Source: JAKZSU01 sp047517485 (lineage in GTDB: Bacteria; Pseudomonadota; Alphaproteobacteria; UBA7887). Taken from it: a stretch of DNA of 38,161 nucleotides. Shown here piece by piece: positions 22,666 through 31,592 of the stretch; the stretch's first letter is position 1; every line of letters starts with the position of its first letter. Location of the stretch: the NCBI GenBank assembly GCA_047517485.1, contig JAKZSU010000211.1:1-38161 (forward strand), written 5' to 3'. Both the position numbers and the translations under genes were made by a program. The notes below the pieces were generated by a model. The model saw nothing but the letters and a program-made list of their open reading frames with translations, searched no databases and was not told the origin of the DNA.

Positions 22666-23756
22666 GCGATCTCGGCGAGAGTCTGAGAAAAACCATCCGC
22701 CTCCAGGGGCCGATCACCGTCGCGCAATACATGGCGACCGCGCTCAGCGACCCGGTGCACGGCTACTACGCGGGGAGCCGGGGACGCGACCCGCTGGGTG
22801 TGGCCGGCGATTTCATCACCGCGCCCGAAATCAGCCAGATGTTCGGCGAACTGATCGGCCTGTGGTGCGCCGACCGCTGGCACGACATGGGCGCGCCGGC
22901 GCGCGTATTATTGGTCGAGCTCGGCCCCGGACGCGGCACCTTGATGGCGGATGCGGTGCGCGCGGCGAGTGCCATGCCGGCGTTTCGCAATGCGCTGGAA
23001 ATCCACTTGGTGGAAACCAGCCCAACATTTCGCGAGGCCCAGGAAGCGCGCCTCGGCGATCACGACGTCCACTGGCACGACGCCGTCTCCGACCTCCCCG
23101 ACGGCCCGAGCTTGATCATCGCCAACGAGTTTTTCGACGCCCTGCCGATCCATCAGTTCGTCGCCACCGCCGCGGGCTGGCGCGAACGGCTGGTCGGACT
23201 CGCCGACAACGACGCCGCGGACTTCGAGTTCCGCTGTGCGCCGGGTCCGACGCCGAGCCTCGCCCTGCTCGACGCACTCGCCATCACCGGTGCCCCCGGC
23301 GCGGTGGCCGAGACCTGCCCGGCGGCGATCTCGATCGCCTGGGAAATCGCCGATCGTATCGCCGCCGACGGTGGCGCCGCGCTGATTATCGACTACGGCG
23401 ACAACGGCGGCGCCGGCGACAGTCTCCAGGCGGTGTACCGTCACCAGCCGTGTGACACGTTGGCTCACCCCGGCGATTGCGACCTGACCGCCCACGTCGA
23501 TTTCGCCGCCGTGGCGCGCGCCGCCGCCGAGGCCGGCGCGGCGACGTACGGCCCGGTGCCGCAGGGCCACTTTCTCCAGGCACTCGGCATCGCCGCCCGC
23601 GCCGCCGCCCTGGCGCGCGACGCCACCCGCGAACAGGCCAGCGATATCGACGCGGCGCTCGCCCGCCTGACCGATGCCGACCAAATGGGCACCTTGTTCA
23701 AAGTGTTGGCGATCGGGCCGCCAGGCGGCGGCGCGCCGTCCGGATTCGTCGCCTGA
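22662..23756 (+). CDS. SAM-dependent methyltransferase, MidA/NDUFAF7 family
   Basis: A 364-residue protein. ITVAQYMATALSDPVHGYYAG and GDFITAPEISQMFGELIGLW are hallmarks of the MidA (COG1565) family, with the SAM loop VELGPGRGTLMADAVR, IIANEFFDALPIHQFV and GAALIIDYGD. The mitochondrial relative NDUFAF7 methylates an arginine in complex I; the bacterial substrate is not established. The ATG overlaps the lgt stop, and its TGA shares one base with the next ATG. No nuo genes are in the window. Confidence 0.88.
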   Translation: MSDLGESLRKTIRLQGPITVAQYMATALSDPVHGYYAGSRGRDPLGVAGDFITAPEISQMFGELIGLWCADRWHDMGAPARVLLVELGPGRGTLMADAVRAASAMPAFRNALEIHLVETSPTFREAQEARLGDHDVHWHDAVSDLPDGPSLIIANEFFDALPIHQFVATAAGWRERLVGLADNDAADFEFRCAPGPTPSLALLDALAITGAPGAVAETCPAAISIAWEIADRIAADGGAALIIDYGDNGGAGDSLQAVYRHQPCDTLAHPGDCDLTAHVDFAAVARAAAEAGAATYGPVPQGHFLQALGIAARAAALARDATREQASDIDAALARLTDADQMGTLFKVLAIGPPGGGAPSGFVA

Positions 23757-24535
23757 TGACGATGCACCCACTCGAATCCGAATCGCTGGGCGGCGCGGAC
23801 GGCATCGTGCACGGGTTTTTTACCCGCCAGGGCGGGGTGTCTGGCGGCATCTACGCCTCGCTCAATTGCGGTTTCGGATCGAACGACGAGACCCGCGCGG
23901 TGGCGGAGAACCGGACGCGAGTCGTCTCGACGTTAGGCGCCAGACCGGACACGCTGGTGACCTGCCACCAGATTCACGGCACCGCGGCTATTACCGTCGC
24001 CGCGCCGTGGCAGTCGAGCGCGGCGCCCAAGGCCGACGCCATGGTCACGCGAAACCCGGGGATCGCGCTCGGCATCCTGACCGCCGATTGCGCCCCGGTG
24101 CTGTTCGCCGATCCGGACGCCGGCGTGATCGGCGCCGCGCATGCCGGATGGCGCGGCGCGCTCGACGGCGTACTCGAGGCCACCCTCGCCGCGATGTGCC
24201 GCCTCGGCGCCCGCACCGCATCGATCCGCGCCGCGGTCGGGCCGTGCATCGCGCAACCGTCTTACGAGGTCGGCGGCGAATTCCCCGCTCCATTTCTGGA
24301 ACACGACGCAACGGCCGGCGCCTACTTCGCCCCCGGCGCGCGCGCCGGCCATTGGCAATTCGACCTCGACGGCTATGTGGTCGCGCGGCTGGCCGCGGGC
24401 GGCGTGGGCACGGTCACGCCGTCGCCGTCCGATACCTATGCCGATGAAGCGCGCTTTTTCAGCTACCGGCGATCGTGTCACCGGTCCGAATCCGACTATG
24501 GCCGATCGCTCGCCGCGATCGCGCTGACCGGCTGA
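23756..24535 (+). CDS. pgeF: Peptidoglycan editing factor PgeF (multicopper polyphenol oxidase family)
   Basis: A 259-residue protein of the DUF152/YfiH family. The zinc/catalytic triad is visible: His74 (CHQIHG), Cys112 (TADCAPVLF) and His129 (AAHAGWRG), followed by AAVGPCIAQPSYEVG. In E. coli PgeF removes misincorporated residues from UDP-MurNAc-peptides; some relatives act on purine nucleosides, so the role is family-level. The start is ATG 23756 (TGATG overlap) or ATG 23762. It belongs to the hldD-lgt-midA chain. Confidence 0.9.
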   Translation: MTMHPLESESLGGADGIVHGFFTRQGGVSGGIYASLNCGFGSNDETRAVAENRTRVVSTLGARPDTLVTCHQIHGTAAITVAAPWQSSAAPKADAMVTRNPGIALGILTADCAPVLFADPDAGVIGAAHAGWRGALDGVLEATLAAMCRLGARTASIRAAVGPCIAQPSYEVGGEFPAPFLEHDATAGAYFAPGARAGHWQFDLDGYVVARLAAGGVGTVTPSPSDTYADEARFFSYRRSCHRSESDYGRSLAAIALTG

Positions 24536-24541
24536 GCCGGC

Positions 24542-24610
24542 ATGCCGTATCTCGGATGGTTCATTATACTGCTGCTGATCGGTCTGGTGGTGAGTTGTGT
24601 GCTTATTTGA
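24542..24610 (+). CDS. Predicted 22-residue single-pass membrane peptide
   Basis: A short frame after pgeF encodes MPYLGWFIILLLIGLVVSCV plus two residues: almost entirely one hydrophobic helix. It starts six bases after the pgeF stop, and its 3' end overlaps the GTG start of the lipoprotein gene by 14 bases, so it fits neatly into the chain of coupled genes. No strong ribosome binding site is seen. Function is unknown; it may serve only to couple translation. Too short for certainty. Confidence 0.4.
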   Translation: MPYLGWFIILLLIGLVVSCVLI

Positions 24611-25490
24611 GCGCCCGCGCCAAGCCCTGATCATCGTGGTCGCCGCGATCGCCGTGCTCAGTGCCTGCCAACCGGTGCCGCGCATATTTCAGCCGGACCA
24701 AAAGGCAGGCCTCGAGTTCGCCGATTTCGCCATCGCCGACAAACTCGTCGTCTTCGTCGCCGGCATCGATAATGCGCCGGCGGCGATTGACCGCGCGCTG
24801 GTCGCCGCGTTGGTCGAGCGCTTGCAAGCGCACGACATCGCCGCCAGCGCGACGACCGCCAATCGCGGCAGCTATCTGCTGACTTGCGACGCGCACTGGG
24901 ACAGCGCGGACACGGTGACCCTGGCATGGCGTCTCATCGACGCCGAAGGTCTGGTGGTCGGACTGGTCGATCAGCGCAGTGCCGTCGACAAGGCCGCGTG
25001 GGCCGGTGGCGAGCCGGCGCTGGTCGCGGCGATCGTCGCTGAGGCCGCGCCGCGCCTCGCCGCGATCATCGGTGACCACGATCCGGCGATGCTGGCGGGC
25101 GCCACCCCGGGCCTGCTTCGCGCGGTCTATGTGCGGCCCGTCCGAGGCGCCCCCGGCGACGGCAACACCACCTTGACCCAGGCCATGCGCGCGGTCCTGA
25201 AAGCCGCCAATTTGTCGCTCAGTCCGGATCCCCCCAAGCAGGGCATTCACGTCCGCGGCGACGTTTCGGTCGTCCCGCATGACGCTTTCGAACAGGTGAT
25301 CATCCGCTGGCGCGTGGTCGATACCGCGGGCGTCGAACTGGGGGTGGTGAGCCAGTCCAACCAGGTCGCCGCGGGCGCTCTCGACGGCCCCTGGGGAGCG
25401 ATCGCCTTGGCGGTCGCCCAGGGCGGCGCCGAGGGCGTGATCCGCATCTTGTCCGAGATCGGCGCGCCGGCATCCACGGTACGCCGGTAA
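24597..25490 (+). CDS. Predicted outer-membrane or periplasmic lipoprotein
   Basis: A 297-residue protein with a lipoprotein signal (ALIIVVAAIAVLSAC, lipobox cysteine at about residue 24). The mature part has alternating strands and helices: VVFVAGIDNAPAAIDRALVAALVERL, then VTLAWRLIDAEGLVVG and, later, VIIRWRVVDTAGVELGVVSQ, suggesting two similar half-domains. I do not recognise the family. The start is a GTG with GGTGAG upstream; it overlaps the membrane peptide. As the last gene of the operon that carries lgt, it is a likely Lgt substrate. Confidence 0.8.
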   Translation: MCLFERPRQALIIVVAAIAVLSACQPVPRIFQPDQKAGLEFADFAIADKLVVFVAGIDNAPAAIDRALVAALVERLQAHDIAASATTANRGSYLLTCDAHWDSADTVTLAWRLIDAEGLVVGLVDQRSAVDKAAWAGGEPALVAAIVAEAAPRLAAIIGDHDPAMLAGATPGLLRAVYVRPVRGAPGDGNTTLTQAMRAVLKAANLSLSPDPPKQGIHVRGDVSVVPHDAFEQVIIRWRVVDTAGVELGVVSQSNQVAAGALDGPWGAIALAVAQGGAEGVIRILSEIGAPASTVRR

Positions 25491-25506
25491 GCCGGGAATC
25501 AAGGCG

Positions 25507-25535
25507 TTTACAGCGTCGGGTCGGCTTGATACATT
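25507..25535 (+). promoter_or_regulatory. Sigma-70-type promoter for prs
   Basis: TTTACA at 25507-25512 and TACATT at 25530-25535 are separated by 17 bases, about 36 bases before the prs start and just after the lipoprotein stop. Confidence 0.45.
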
Positions 25536-25570
25536 CCGCCGCCTTTCCAACCGAGGGCGGACAGCCTCTA

Positions 25571-26503
25571 ATGAAGATCGTTGCAGGTAACAGCAATCGG
25601 CCGTTGGCCGAAGCGGTGGCGGCTTTCTGTAACTTGCCGCTGGTCAACGCCAGCATCCGGCGTTTCTCCGATCAAGAGGTTTTTGTCGAGATCCACGAGA
25701 ACGTGCGCGGCGAGGACATGTTCCTCGTCCAGTCGACCTCGTTCCCGGCGAACGACAATCTGATGGAACTGTTGGTCACCGTCGATGCGCTGAAACGCTC
25801 CTCGGCACGCCGGATTACCGCCGTCATCCCCTACTTCGGCTACGCGCGTCAGGACCGCAAACCAGGGCCCAGGACGCCGATATCGGCCAAACTGGTGGCC
25901 AATCTGATCACCGAGGCGGGCGCCGACCGGGTCCTCACGATGGATCTGCACGCGGGTCAGATTCAAGGCTTTTTCGACATTCCAGTGGACAATCTCTTCG
26001 CCGGCCCGGTGATGCTCGCCGACATCAAGCAGAATTTTACCGGCGATCGCTTGGTCGTGGTCTCCCCCGATGTCGGCGGCGTGGTCCGCGCGCGCGGATT
26101 GGCCAAGCGGATTGACGCCGACCTCGCCATCGTCGATAAGAGGCGCGAACAGGCTGGCGTTTCCGAGGTTATGAACATAATCGGCGACGTCGAAGGCCGC
26201 CGCTGCCTGATGGTGGACGACATCGTCGACTCGGCCGGAACCTTGTGTAACGCGGCGATCGCGTTGAAGGAAGCCGGCGCGACATCGGTGGTCGCCTATG
26301 TCACGCACGGTGTCCTTTCGGGTGGCGCGGTGGCGCGGGTTACCGCATCCGAGCTCGAAAATCTGGTGATTACCGATACCATCCAGGCAACCGAGGCGGT
26401 TCGGGTCGCGAGCAATATCCGGGTGCTGTCGATTTCGCAATTAATGGCGGAGGCGATGCGCCGGATCAGCGAGGAAAGCTCGGTCTCCAGCCTATTTGAT
26501 TGA
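25571..26503 (+). CDS. prs: Ribose-phosphate pyrophosphokinase
   Basis: A 310-residue enzyme making PRPP from ribose 5-phosphate and ATP for nucleotide, histidine and tryptophan synthesis. FSDQEVFVEIHENVRGEDMF, YFGYARQDRK (ATP site), VLTMDLHAGQIQGFF and the PRPP loop MVDDIVDSAGTL are all present. The ATG at 25571 gives the standard MKIVAGNSNRPLA start. It has its own candidate promoter and is followed after 40 bases by rplY, a common neighbour pair along with pth. Confidence 0.97.
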   Translation: MKIVAGNSNRPLAEAVAAFCNLPLVNASIRRFSDQEVFVEIHENVRGEDMFLVQSTSFPANDNLMELLVTVDALKRSSARRITAVIPYFGYARQDRKPGPRTPISAKLVANLITEAGADRVLTMDLHAGQIQGFFDIPVDNLFAGPVMLADIKQNFTGDRLVVVSPDVGGVVRARGLAKRIDADLAIVDKRREQAGVSEVMNIIGDVEGRRCLMVDDIVDSAGTLCNAAIALKEAGATSVVAYVTHGVLSGGAVARVTASELENLVITDTIQATEAVRVASNIRVLSISQLMAEAMRRISEESSVSSLFD

Positions 26504-26543
26504 TTGAGTATGAGTTTTAGAGTGAGAAAATGGAGTTCATGAC

Positions 26544-27251
26544 ATGGCCGAATTCGCGAGCATGACCGCGACACGGCGCGAGCCACGTGGCAAGGGCGGC
26601 GCCCGCGCGGCACGGCGGGAAGGCCTTGTCCCGGGCATCGTATATGGCTCCGGCGAAGCCACCGTCCCGGTCGCCATGAACGCCAGAATGATCTCGCTCG
26701 AATATAATCGCGGCGGCTTTTTCAGCCGTCTCTACGAGCTCGAGGTCGAGGACGAAAAAATGCGGGTGCTGCCGCGCGACGTTCAGGTACACCCGGTGAC
26801 CGATATCCCGCTGCACGTCGATTTCCTCCGCCTGACCGCCGACACGCGGATCAACGTCGATGTCCCGGTGCGCTTCATCAATGACGAGGAATCGCCGGGC
26901 ATCAAGCGCGGCGGCGTGCTCAACGTGGTTCGTCACACCATCGAGTTCAACTGCCGCGCCGACGCCATCCCGGAATCGATAATTGTCGATCTGACCGGTC
27001 TCGACATCGGCAGCGCGGTGCATATATCGCACATCGATCTGCCCGACGGGGTGACCCCGACGATCACCGATCGCGACTTCACCGTCGCCACGGTCGCGGC
27101 GCCGACGGTCATCACCGACGACGAAGAGGACTCGGACGAAGAAGATCTCGAGGGTCTTGAAGGCGTCGAGTTCGATGAGGAAGGTAACCCGATCTTGCCG
27201 GCCGAGGGCGAAGGCGAGGGCGAGGACAAGGACGGCGGCGAGGAAAGCTGA
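26544..27251 (+). CDS. rplY: 50S ribosomal protein L25/general stress protein Ctc
   Basis: A 235-residue long form of L25, which binds 5S rRNA. The N-terminal domain has REPRGKGGARAARREGLVPG and VYGSGEATVPVAMN; the beta-barrel TL5-like domain follows (about 95-190). The last 40 residues are strongly acidic (DEEDSDEEDLEGLE and EGEGEGEDKDGGEES), as in many alphaproteobacterial forms. GGAG lies eight bases before the ATG. prs-rplY-pth-ychF form a conserved run. Confidence 0.95.
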   Translation: MAEFASMTATRREPRGKGGARAARREGLVPGIVYGSGEATVPVAMNARMISLEYNRGGFFSRLYELEVEDEKMRVLPRDVQVHPVTDIPLHVDFLRLTADTRINVDVPVRFINDEESPGIKRGGVLNVVRHTIEFNCRADAIPESIIVDLTGLDIGSAVHISHIDLPDGVTPTITDRDFTVATVAAPTVITDDEEDSDEEDLEGLEGVEFDEEGNPILPAEGEGEGEDKDGGEES

Positions 27252-27288
27252 CCCGGATCCGCGCCACCGGACTCGCAACGGCGCGGCC

Positions 27289-27894
27289 GTGCTGCTGCTC
27301 GTAGGACTCGGCAATCCCGGCGCCAAGCACGCCTGGAATCGCCACAATGTCGGCTACATGGCGCTCGATGTCGTGGCCCAGGCGTTTGATTTTTCCGCCT
27401 ACCGGTCGCGCTTCAACGGGATGATCGCCGAAGGCCGGATCGACGGCGAGAAGGTGATCGCGCTCAAGCCCACCACCTTCATGAACCGCTCCGGTCTTTC
27501 GGTCGGCGAATGCGCGCGGTTCTACAAAATCCCGCCCGAACACGTGGTGGTGATGTACGACGAGCTCGATCTCGCGCCGGGCAAGATCCGCGTCAAGACC
27601 GGGGGCGGCAGCGCCGGCCACAACGGGCTCAAAAGTATCGACGGCCATTTCGGCAAGAACTACCGCCGCCTGCGCATCGGCATCGGCCATCCCGGCGACA
27701 AGAACAAGGTCCAATCCTACGTGCTGCACGATTTTTCGCGAGACGATCAAACCTGGGTCGACGCCCTGTTGCCCGCCATCGCCACCGCGATCCCGCATAT
27801 CGCCCGCGGCGACGACGCCGGCTTCATGAACCGGGTGGCGCTGCTGCTCAATCCGCGCCCGCCGCGCCCGCGCCCGCCCGAATTCGAAGATTAG
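27289..27894 (+). CDS. pth: Peptidyl-tRNA hydrolase
   Basis: A 201-residue enzyme that frees tRNA from dropped-off peptidyl-tRNA. Catalytic residues are present: Asn9 in GLGNPG, His19 in NRHNVGY, Asn66 in FMNRSG and Asp91 in YDELDL, with GGGSAGHNGLKS. The start is a GTG at 27289; the frame is open upstream but enters rplY. The C-terminus is proline-rich (PRPPRPRPPEFED). It is followed after nine bases by ychF. Confidence 0.95.
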   Translation: MLLLVGLGNPGAKHAWNRHNVGYMALDVVAQAFDFSAYRSRFNGMIAEGRIDGEKVIALKPTTFMNRSGLSVGECARFYKIPPEHVVVMYDELDLAPGKIRVKTGGGSAGHNGLKSIDGHFGKNYRRLRIGIGHPGDKNKVQSYVLHDFSRDDQTWVDALLPAIATAIPHIARGDDAGFMNRVALLLNPRPPRPRPPEFED

Positions 27895-27903
27895 GCTCTA
27901 ACC

Positions 27904-29004
27904 ATGGGATTCAAATGCGGCATCGTCGGCTTGCCCAACGTCGGCAAATCGACCCTGTTCAACGCGCTGGCCGGTACCGCGGCGGCGGAGTCGGCGAACT
28001 ATCCGTTCTGCACCATCGAGCCCAATGTCGGCCGCGTCGCGGTCCCCGACCGGCGTCTCGCCACGCTCGGCGAAATCGCCCAATCGGCCAGCATCGTGCC
28101 CACTCATCTCGAGTTCGTCGATATCGCCGGCCTGGTTGCCGGTGCCAGCACGGGCGAGGGTCTGGGCAACAATTTTCTCGGCCATATCCGCGAGGTCGAC
28201 GCGATCTGCCATGTGTTGCGGTGCTTCGAGGACGACGAGATCGCCCATGTCACCGGCCAGGTGGATCCCTTGTCCGACGCCGCGACCATCGACACCGAAC
28301 TCATGCTCGCCGATCTCGAAAGCCTGGAAAAGCGCATGGAAGGCCTGGTCAAGCGAGCGCGCGGCGGCGACAAGGACGCCAAGGCCTCGTTGGCGCTTGC
28401 CGAACGCGCGGCGGCGGCGTTACGCGAAGGCGAGCCCGCGCGCTCGATCGCGATCACCCCGGACGAAGCCTCGCACTGGCGGCAATTGCAGCTGCTGACC
28501 ACCAAGCCGGTGCTCTATGTCTGCAACGTCGACGAGGACTCGGCGGTCGACGGCAATGCGATGACCGAGAGGGTTGCCGCCAACGCCGCCGCCGAGGGCG
28601 CCGCAAGCGTGGTCATTTCGGCGGCCATCGAATCCGAGATCGCCCAGCTCGCGCACGCCGACGAGCGCCAGGAATTCCTCGACGGTCTCGGGCTCGAGGC
28701 GACCGGTCTGGCACGTCTCATCCATGCCGGCTACCATTTGCTGAGCCTGCTCACGTTCTTCACCGCCGGCCCCAAGGAAGCCCGCGCCCGGACGGTCACG
28801 CGCGGCACCGCCGCGGGTGTCGCCTCCGGCACCATCCACACCGATTTCGAGCGCGGCTTCATCTGCGCCGAAACCATCCGCTACGACGATTACGTGGCGC
28901 TGGGCGGCGAACAGGCGGCGAAGGACGCCGGCGAGATGCGCCAGGAAGGCCGCGACTACATCGTCGGCGACGGCGATGTCATACTCTTCCGCTTCAACGT
29001 CTAG
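27904..29004 (+). CDS. ychF: Redox-regulated ATPase YchF
   Basis: A 366-residue Obg-related P-loop protein that prefers ATP to GTP. GIVGLPNVGKSTLFNAL is the Walker A motif; GASTGEGLGNNFLGHIREVDAI is the G3 region; a coiled-coil insertion (about 130-200) precedes VLYVCNVDE, and the C-terminal TGS domain holds TIHTDFERGFICAETIRYDDY. Length is normal. It ends the prs-rplY-pth-ychF run; repeat E1 follows 12 bases after the stop. Confidence 0.96.
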   Translation: MGFKCGIVGLPNVGKSTLFNALAGTAAAESANYPFCTIEPNVGRVAVPDRRLATLGEIAQSASIVPTHLEFVDIAGLVAGASTGEGLGNNFLGHIREVDAICHVLRCFEDDEIAHVTGQVDPLSDAATIDTELMLADLESLEKRMEGLVKRARGGDKDAKASLALAERAAAALREGEPARSIAITPDEASHWRQLQLLTTKPVLYVCNVDEDSAVDGNAMTERVAANAAAEGAASVVISAAIESEIAQLAHADERQEFLDGLGLEATGLARLIHAGYHLLSLLTFFTAGPKEARARTVTRGTAAGVASGTIHTDFERGFICAETIRYDDYVALGGEQAAKDAGEMRQEGRDYIVGDGDVILFRFNV

Positions 29005-29016
29005 GACCAACCCGCC

Positions 29017-29130
29017 ATGAGCGAAGCTCATTGCGGCAAGCGCGACCGCGCGCCCGAGCTTATGCGAGGCCAGCTTGGCCGGCGCTTGAACGCAATACGA
29101 ACCGCGATGAGCCCCGCTCATCGCGGTTCG
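29017..29130 (+). repeat. Structured repeat E, copy 1
   Basis: A 114-base repeat starts with a small hairpin (ATGAGC-GAA-GCTCAT) and ends with a perfect 15-pair hairpin (29098-29112/29116-29130). A second copy is at 31376-31493. It fills the gap between convergent ychF and a methyltransferase gene and could act as a bidirectional transcription stop, though no T-run follows on the plus strand. Confidence 0.8.
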
Positions 29131-29133
29131 GTA

Positions 29134-29793
29134 CTAAGACCCCGATCCGAGGTTCCTGCACAATAGAAAAATCGATCGGCAGCCGGCTGTAAAATCTTGG
29201 CGAACGATCTCGTACCCGGCCCCGGTCACCTTGTTCCTAAGAACCGGCACACTATAGCCCTTGTAGCCGATTTCCCATTTGTGATGTTCCCAGTCGTCGT
29301 CGGGCGGGGCCCGGAAGGCGGAAAGAAAGCGCAACTTCTTGAGGCAACTCTGCTTGCGCCAGACGTAGCGGTTCAGATACAGCGAAAACCCCACCTGGAA
29401 GGCTTCGTACGGGACCGACACGATAAGCCATGGGACCGCCGAGGCGGCAAAACGCGACAGCACCTCGCCGACATCGTCCCAGGCAATATGTTCGAGCGTT
29501 TCGCAACAGAGGATCGCGTCATGGCCGGCCAGCTGTTCGGGCCGCACCGTCCGAATATCGGCGGTTATGTGCCCGGTCGCACCGGGCTCCGGCGCCTCGG
29601 CGGTAATATTGAGCGTGGTGACCCGGTACCCCGCATTGGCCAGCATCGCGGTGACCAAGCCGAAATAGGGCCCAATCTCGAGCACCGACCGGACATCCAG
29701 GTCTTTTAGAAGCTCGACCTGAAACCACTGATGCACGACCCGTTTTTCAGAGTAATAGGCGTGCCAGCCCGCCCGATCCATTTCCGCCGGCAT
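29134..29793 (-). CDS. Class I SAM-dependent methyltransferase
   Basis: A 219-residue protein with SAM motif I VLEIGPYFGLVTAMLANAGY, VTTLNI at motif II, and DAILCCETLEHI as motif IV, so a Methyltransf_11-type enzyme. The substrate is unknown. GGAGAAGGA lies nine bases before the ATG at 29793; the frame is open far upstream but without such a site. It lies 74 bases after another minus-strand methyltransferase gene; the pair may act together, for instance in surface polysaccharide or secondary methylation. Confidence 0.82.
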   Translation of the reverse strand: MPAEMDRAGWHAYYSEKRVVHQWFQVELLKDLDVRSVLEIGPYFGLVTAMLANAGYRVTTLNITAEAPEPGATGHITADIRTVRPEQLAGHDAILCCETLEHIAWDDVGEVLSRFAASAVPWLIVSVPYEAFQVGFSLYLNRYVWRKQSCLKKLRFLSAFRAPPDDDWEHHKWEIGYKGYSVPVLRNKVTGAGYEIVRQDFTAGCRSIFLLCRNLGSGS

Positions 29794-29867
29794 GTTTGTT
29801 CCTTCTCCCCGCCACCTGGCGACCAGTCTATTAATTTTTCCGCGCTCTGTAGAGGGGCTCCGGGCAC

Positions 29868-30734
29868 TCAAGCGCGTTTGCGGGATACCGTATCGAGCAT
29901 CACCAGGTTCTTGAGCGCCAGGCGGGCCAGCGGGCCGATCAGCGGCGTGCCCACTACCCTGGTGATCGCCTGTCGCAAGCGGACCGGGCCGTCGTAGGTG
30001 CTGTAGTCGTCGATATTGACCAGGCGATCGACGGTTACGTCGACATTGTGGTCGAAATGCTCGCTGATCTTGCGGCGATGGATCCACGGCCAGCGCAGGA
30101 ACAGCGCGGTCTCCGAGGTTTCCGAACTTCGGCCCAGCGGACGCAGAACCCAGCGCCATGCCCGGTACGGCAACAAATGTAGGAACCAGGTCCGGGTATG
30201 CGAGTCATAGGGGACCAGCCGGTGCGGCACCTGATGAAACACCACCCCGCCCGGTTTCAGAACCCGGTATTCCTCGGCGTAATAGGTATCGACGACATCC
30301 GGCCGCACATGCTCGAGCACTTGCTGACTGAACACGACATCGAAACTATTGTCCTCGAACGGCAGCTGGCCCCCGTCATACGAGAAAAGTCGGGGCTCCT
30401 GAACGTCGAGGACTTCGCTCAACAGGCGATTCCACCGTATCGCGTTGCTCGAGTGGAGGTCGATGCCGTGGATTCCGGTATAGCCCATGGCGCACAGGTA
30501 GAGCAGCGTCGAGCAGCCGCCGCATCTGTGATCCAGAATCCGCACGCTGGTGGGCCCTTGGGCGCGGCCGACCTCCTCGACGATCTCGGTTATGGTGCGA
30601 AGATGAAACGGCGGCCGGCCGTCGTCGGCGTTCACCAGGTCGACCAAAGAGTCCCACGCCGCGGCCATGGACCCGCCTTCGTCCCGAGCCTGGGCGAGCT
30701 CTCTTATCGCAACACTCACCTCAAGCCAAGACAC
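29868..30734 (-). CDS. Class I SAM-dependent methyltransferase
   Basis: A 288-residue protein. VRILDHRCGGCSTLLYLCAMGY is the SAM-binding loop (DxxCGxG form), LFSYDGGQLPFEDNSFDVVFSQQVLEHV carries the Methyltransf_11 acidic and EH motifs, and YRVLKPGGVVFHQVPHRL follows. The C-terminal ~100 residues (WILHRR-type segments and LARLALKNLVML) may contact the membrane. The start is a GTG at 30734 with AGGAG eight bases upstream; a longer open frame lacks support. Substrate unknown; such enzymes are frequent near polysaccharide genes. Confidence 0.8.
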   Translation of the reverse strand: MSWLEVSVAIRELAQARDEGGSMAAAWDSLVDLVNADDGRPPFHLRTITEIVEEVGRAQGPTSVRILDHRCGGCSTLLYLCAMGYTGIHGIDLHSSNAIRWNRLLSEVLDVQEPRLFSYDGGQLPFEDNSFDVVFSQQVLEHVRPDVVDTYYAEEYRVLKPGGVVFHQVPHRLVPYDSHTRTWFLHLLPYRAWRWVLRPLGRSSETSETALFLRWPWIHRRKISEHFDHNVDVTVDRLVNIDDYSTYDGPVRLRQAITRVVGTPLIGPLARLALKNLVMLDTVSRKRA

Positions 30735-30885
30735 GACGTAATCTCCTAAGCGGGACTCTTGCGGGATTAAAAGCGCGGATTGTTCGCGGGCGCGGGTTAT
30801 ACCACAATAGGCGTTCTTCGCCTTGGTAAGTCGCCCGCCATGTGGCACCATCATGTTCTCTGGACGGCCGTCGAGGAAAAAGAAC

Positions 30886-31347
30886 ATGAGCGAGTCTTCC
30901 GGCAAACAGACGCGGCGCCTGGTGCCGCCGTTGGCGCGCCTCACCGATGCCTTGAGCCCCTTCGCCTATCCGCTGATCCGGGTCGCCACCGGCGCCTTGC
31001 TGATGCCCCATGGCTGGCAAAAGCTTTTCGACGGACGCCTGCAGGGGACCGCGGATTTCATGGCGAGTGTCGGCCTCGAGCCGGCGCAGGCGCTCGCCAC
31101 CTACATCGCGCTCCTCGAGCTGGTTGGCGGCGCCATGCTGGTGCTCGGCCTGCTCACCCGGCTGATCGCCGCGCAAGTGATCGGTTTCATGACGGTCGCG
31201 ACGTTTTACGTGCTGTGGGGCAAGGGCTTCTTCTGGATTCAGGGCGGCTTCGAATATTCCCTCCTGCTCGGCATCCTCGCGATCGCCATCGCCATCAAGG
31301 GCGGCGGCCGCTACTCGCTGGACAACAGGATCGGCCGCGAAGTGTAG
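30886..31347 (+). CDS. DoxX-family membrane protein
   Basis: A 153-residue protein with about four membrane helices: PLIRVATGALLMPHGWQKLF, YIALLELVGGAMLVLGLL, AAQVIGFMTVATFYVLWG and YSLLLGILAIAIAI. PHGWQK and the first loop are typical of DoxX/DoxD proteins, whose bacterial roles are mostly unknown (redox and envelope stress links have been proposed). GAGGAA lies about nine bases before the ATG at 30886. It is divergent from the methyltransferase pair, and repeat E2 follows. Confidence 0.85.
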   Translation: MSESSGKQTRRLVPPLARLTDALSPFAYPLIRVATGALLMPHGWQKLFDGRLQGTADFMASVGLEPAQALATYIALLELVGGAMLVLGLLTRLIAAQVIGFMTVATFYVLWGKGFFWIQGGFEYSLLLGILAIAIAIKGGGRYSLDNRIGREV

Positions 31348-31375
31348 GGTTGAGGCCGCCAATACCGCTCTGCAT

Positions 31376-31493
31376 TGAGTGAAACTCATTGCCGGGCGGC
31401 AAGCGCGACCGCGCGCCCGAGCTTATGCGAGGTCAGCCTGCGTGGCGCTTGAACGCATTACGAACCGCGATGAGTCTTGCTCATCGCGGTTTG
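31376..31493 (+). repeat. Structured repeat E, copy 2
   Basis: The second copy of the repeat at 29017-29130, with the same order: small hairpin (TGAGT-GAA-ACTCA), a conserved GCGGCAAGCGCGACCGCGCG core, GCGCTTGAACGCA, and a terminal hairpin (31461-31475/31479-31493) followed by GTTTTAG. It lies between convergent doxX and the VOC gene and could terminate doxX transcription. Confidence 0.8.
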
Positions 31494-31592
31494 GTTTTAG
31501 TTGTTGGAATTTTTCCGGGCATTGTTGCCGCGGACCCAGCAACGTCAGGAAAAATTCGCTGCGGGATGGGAAATTTGCCGACTTGAGGCGCC

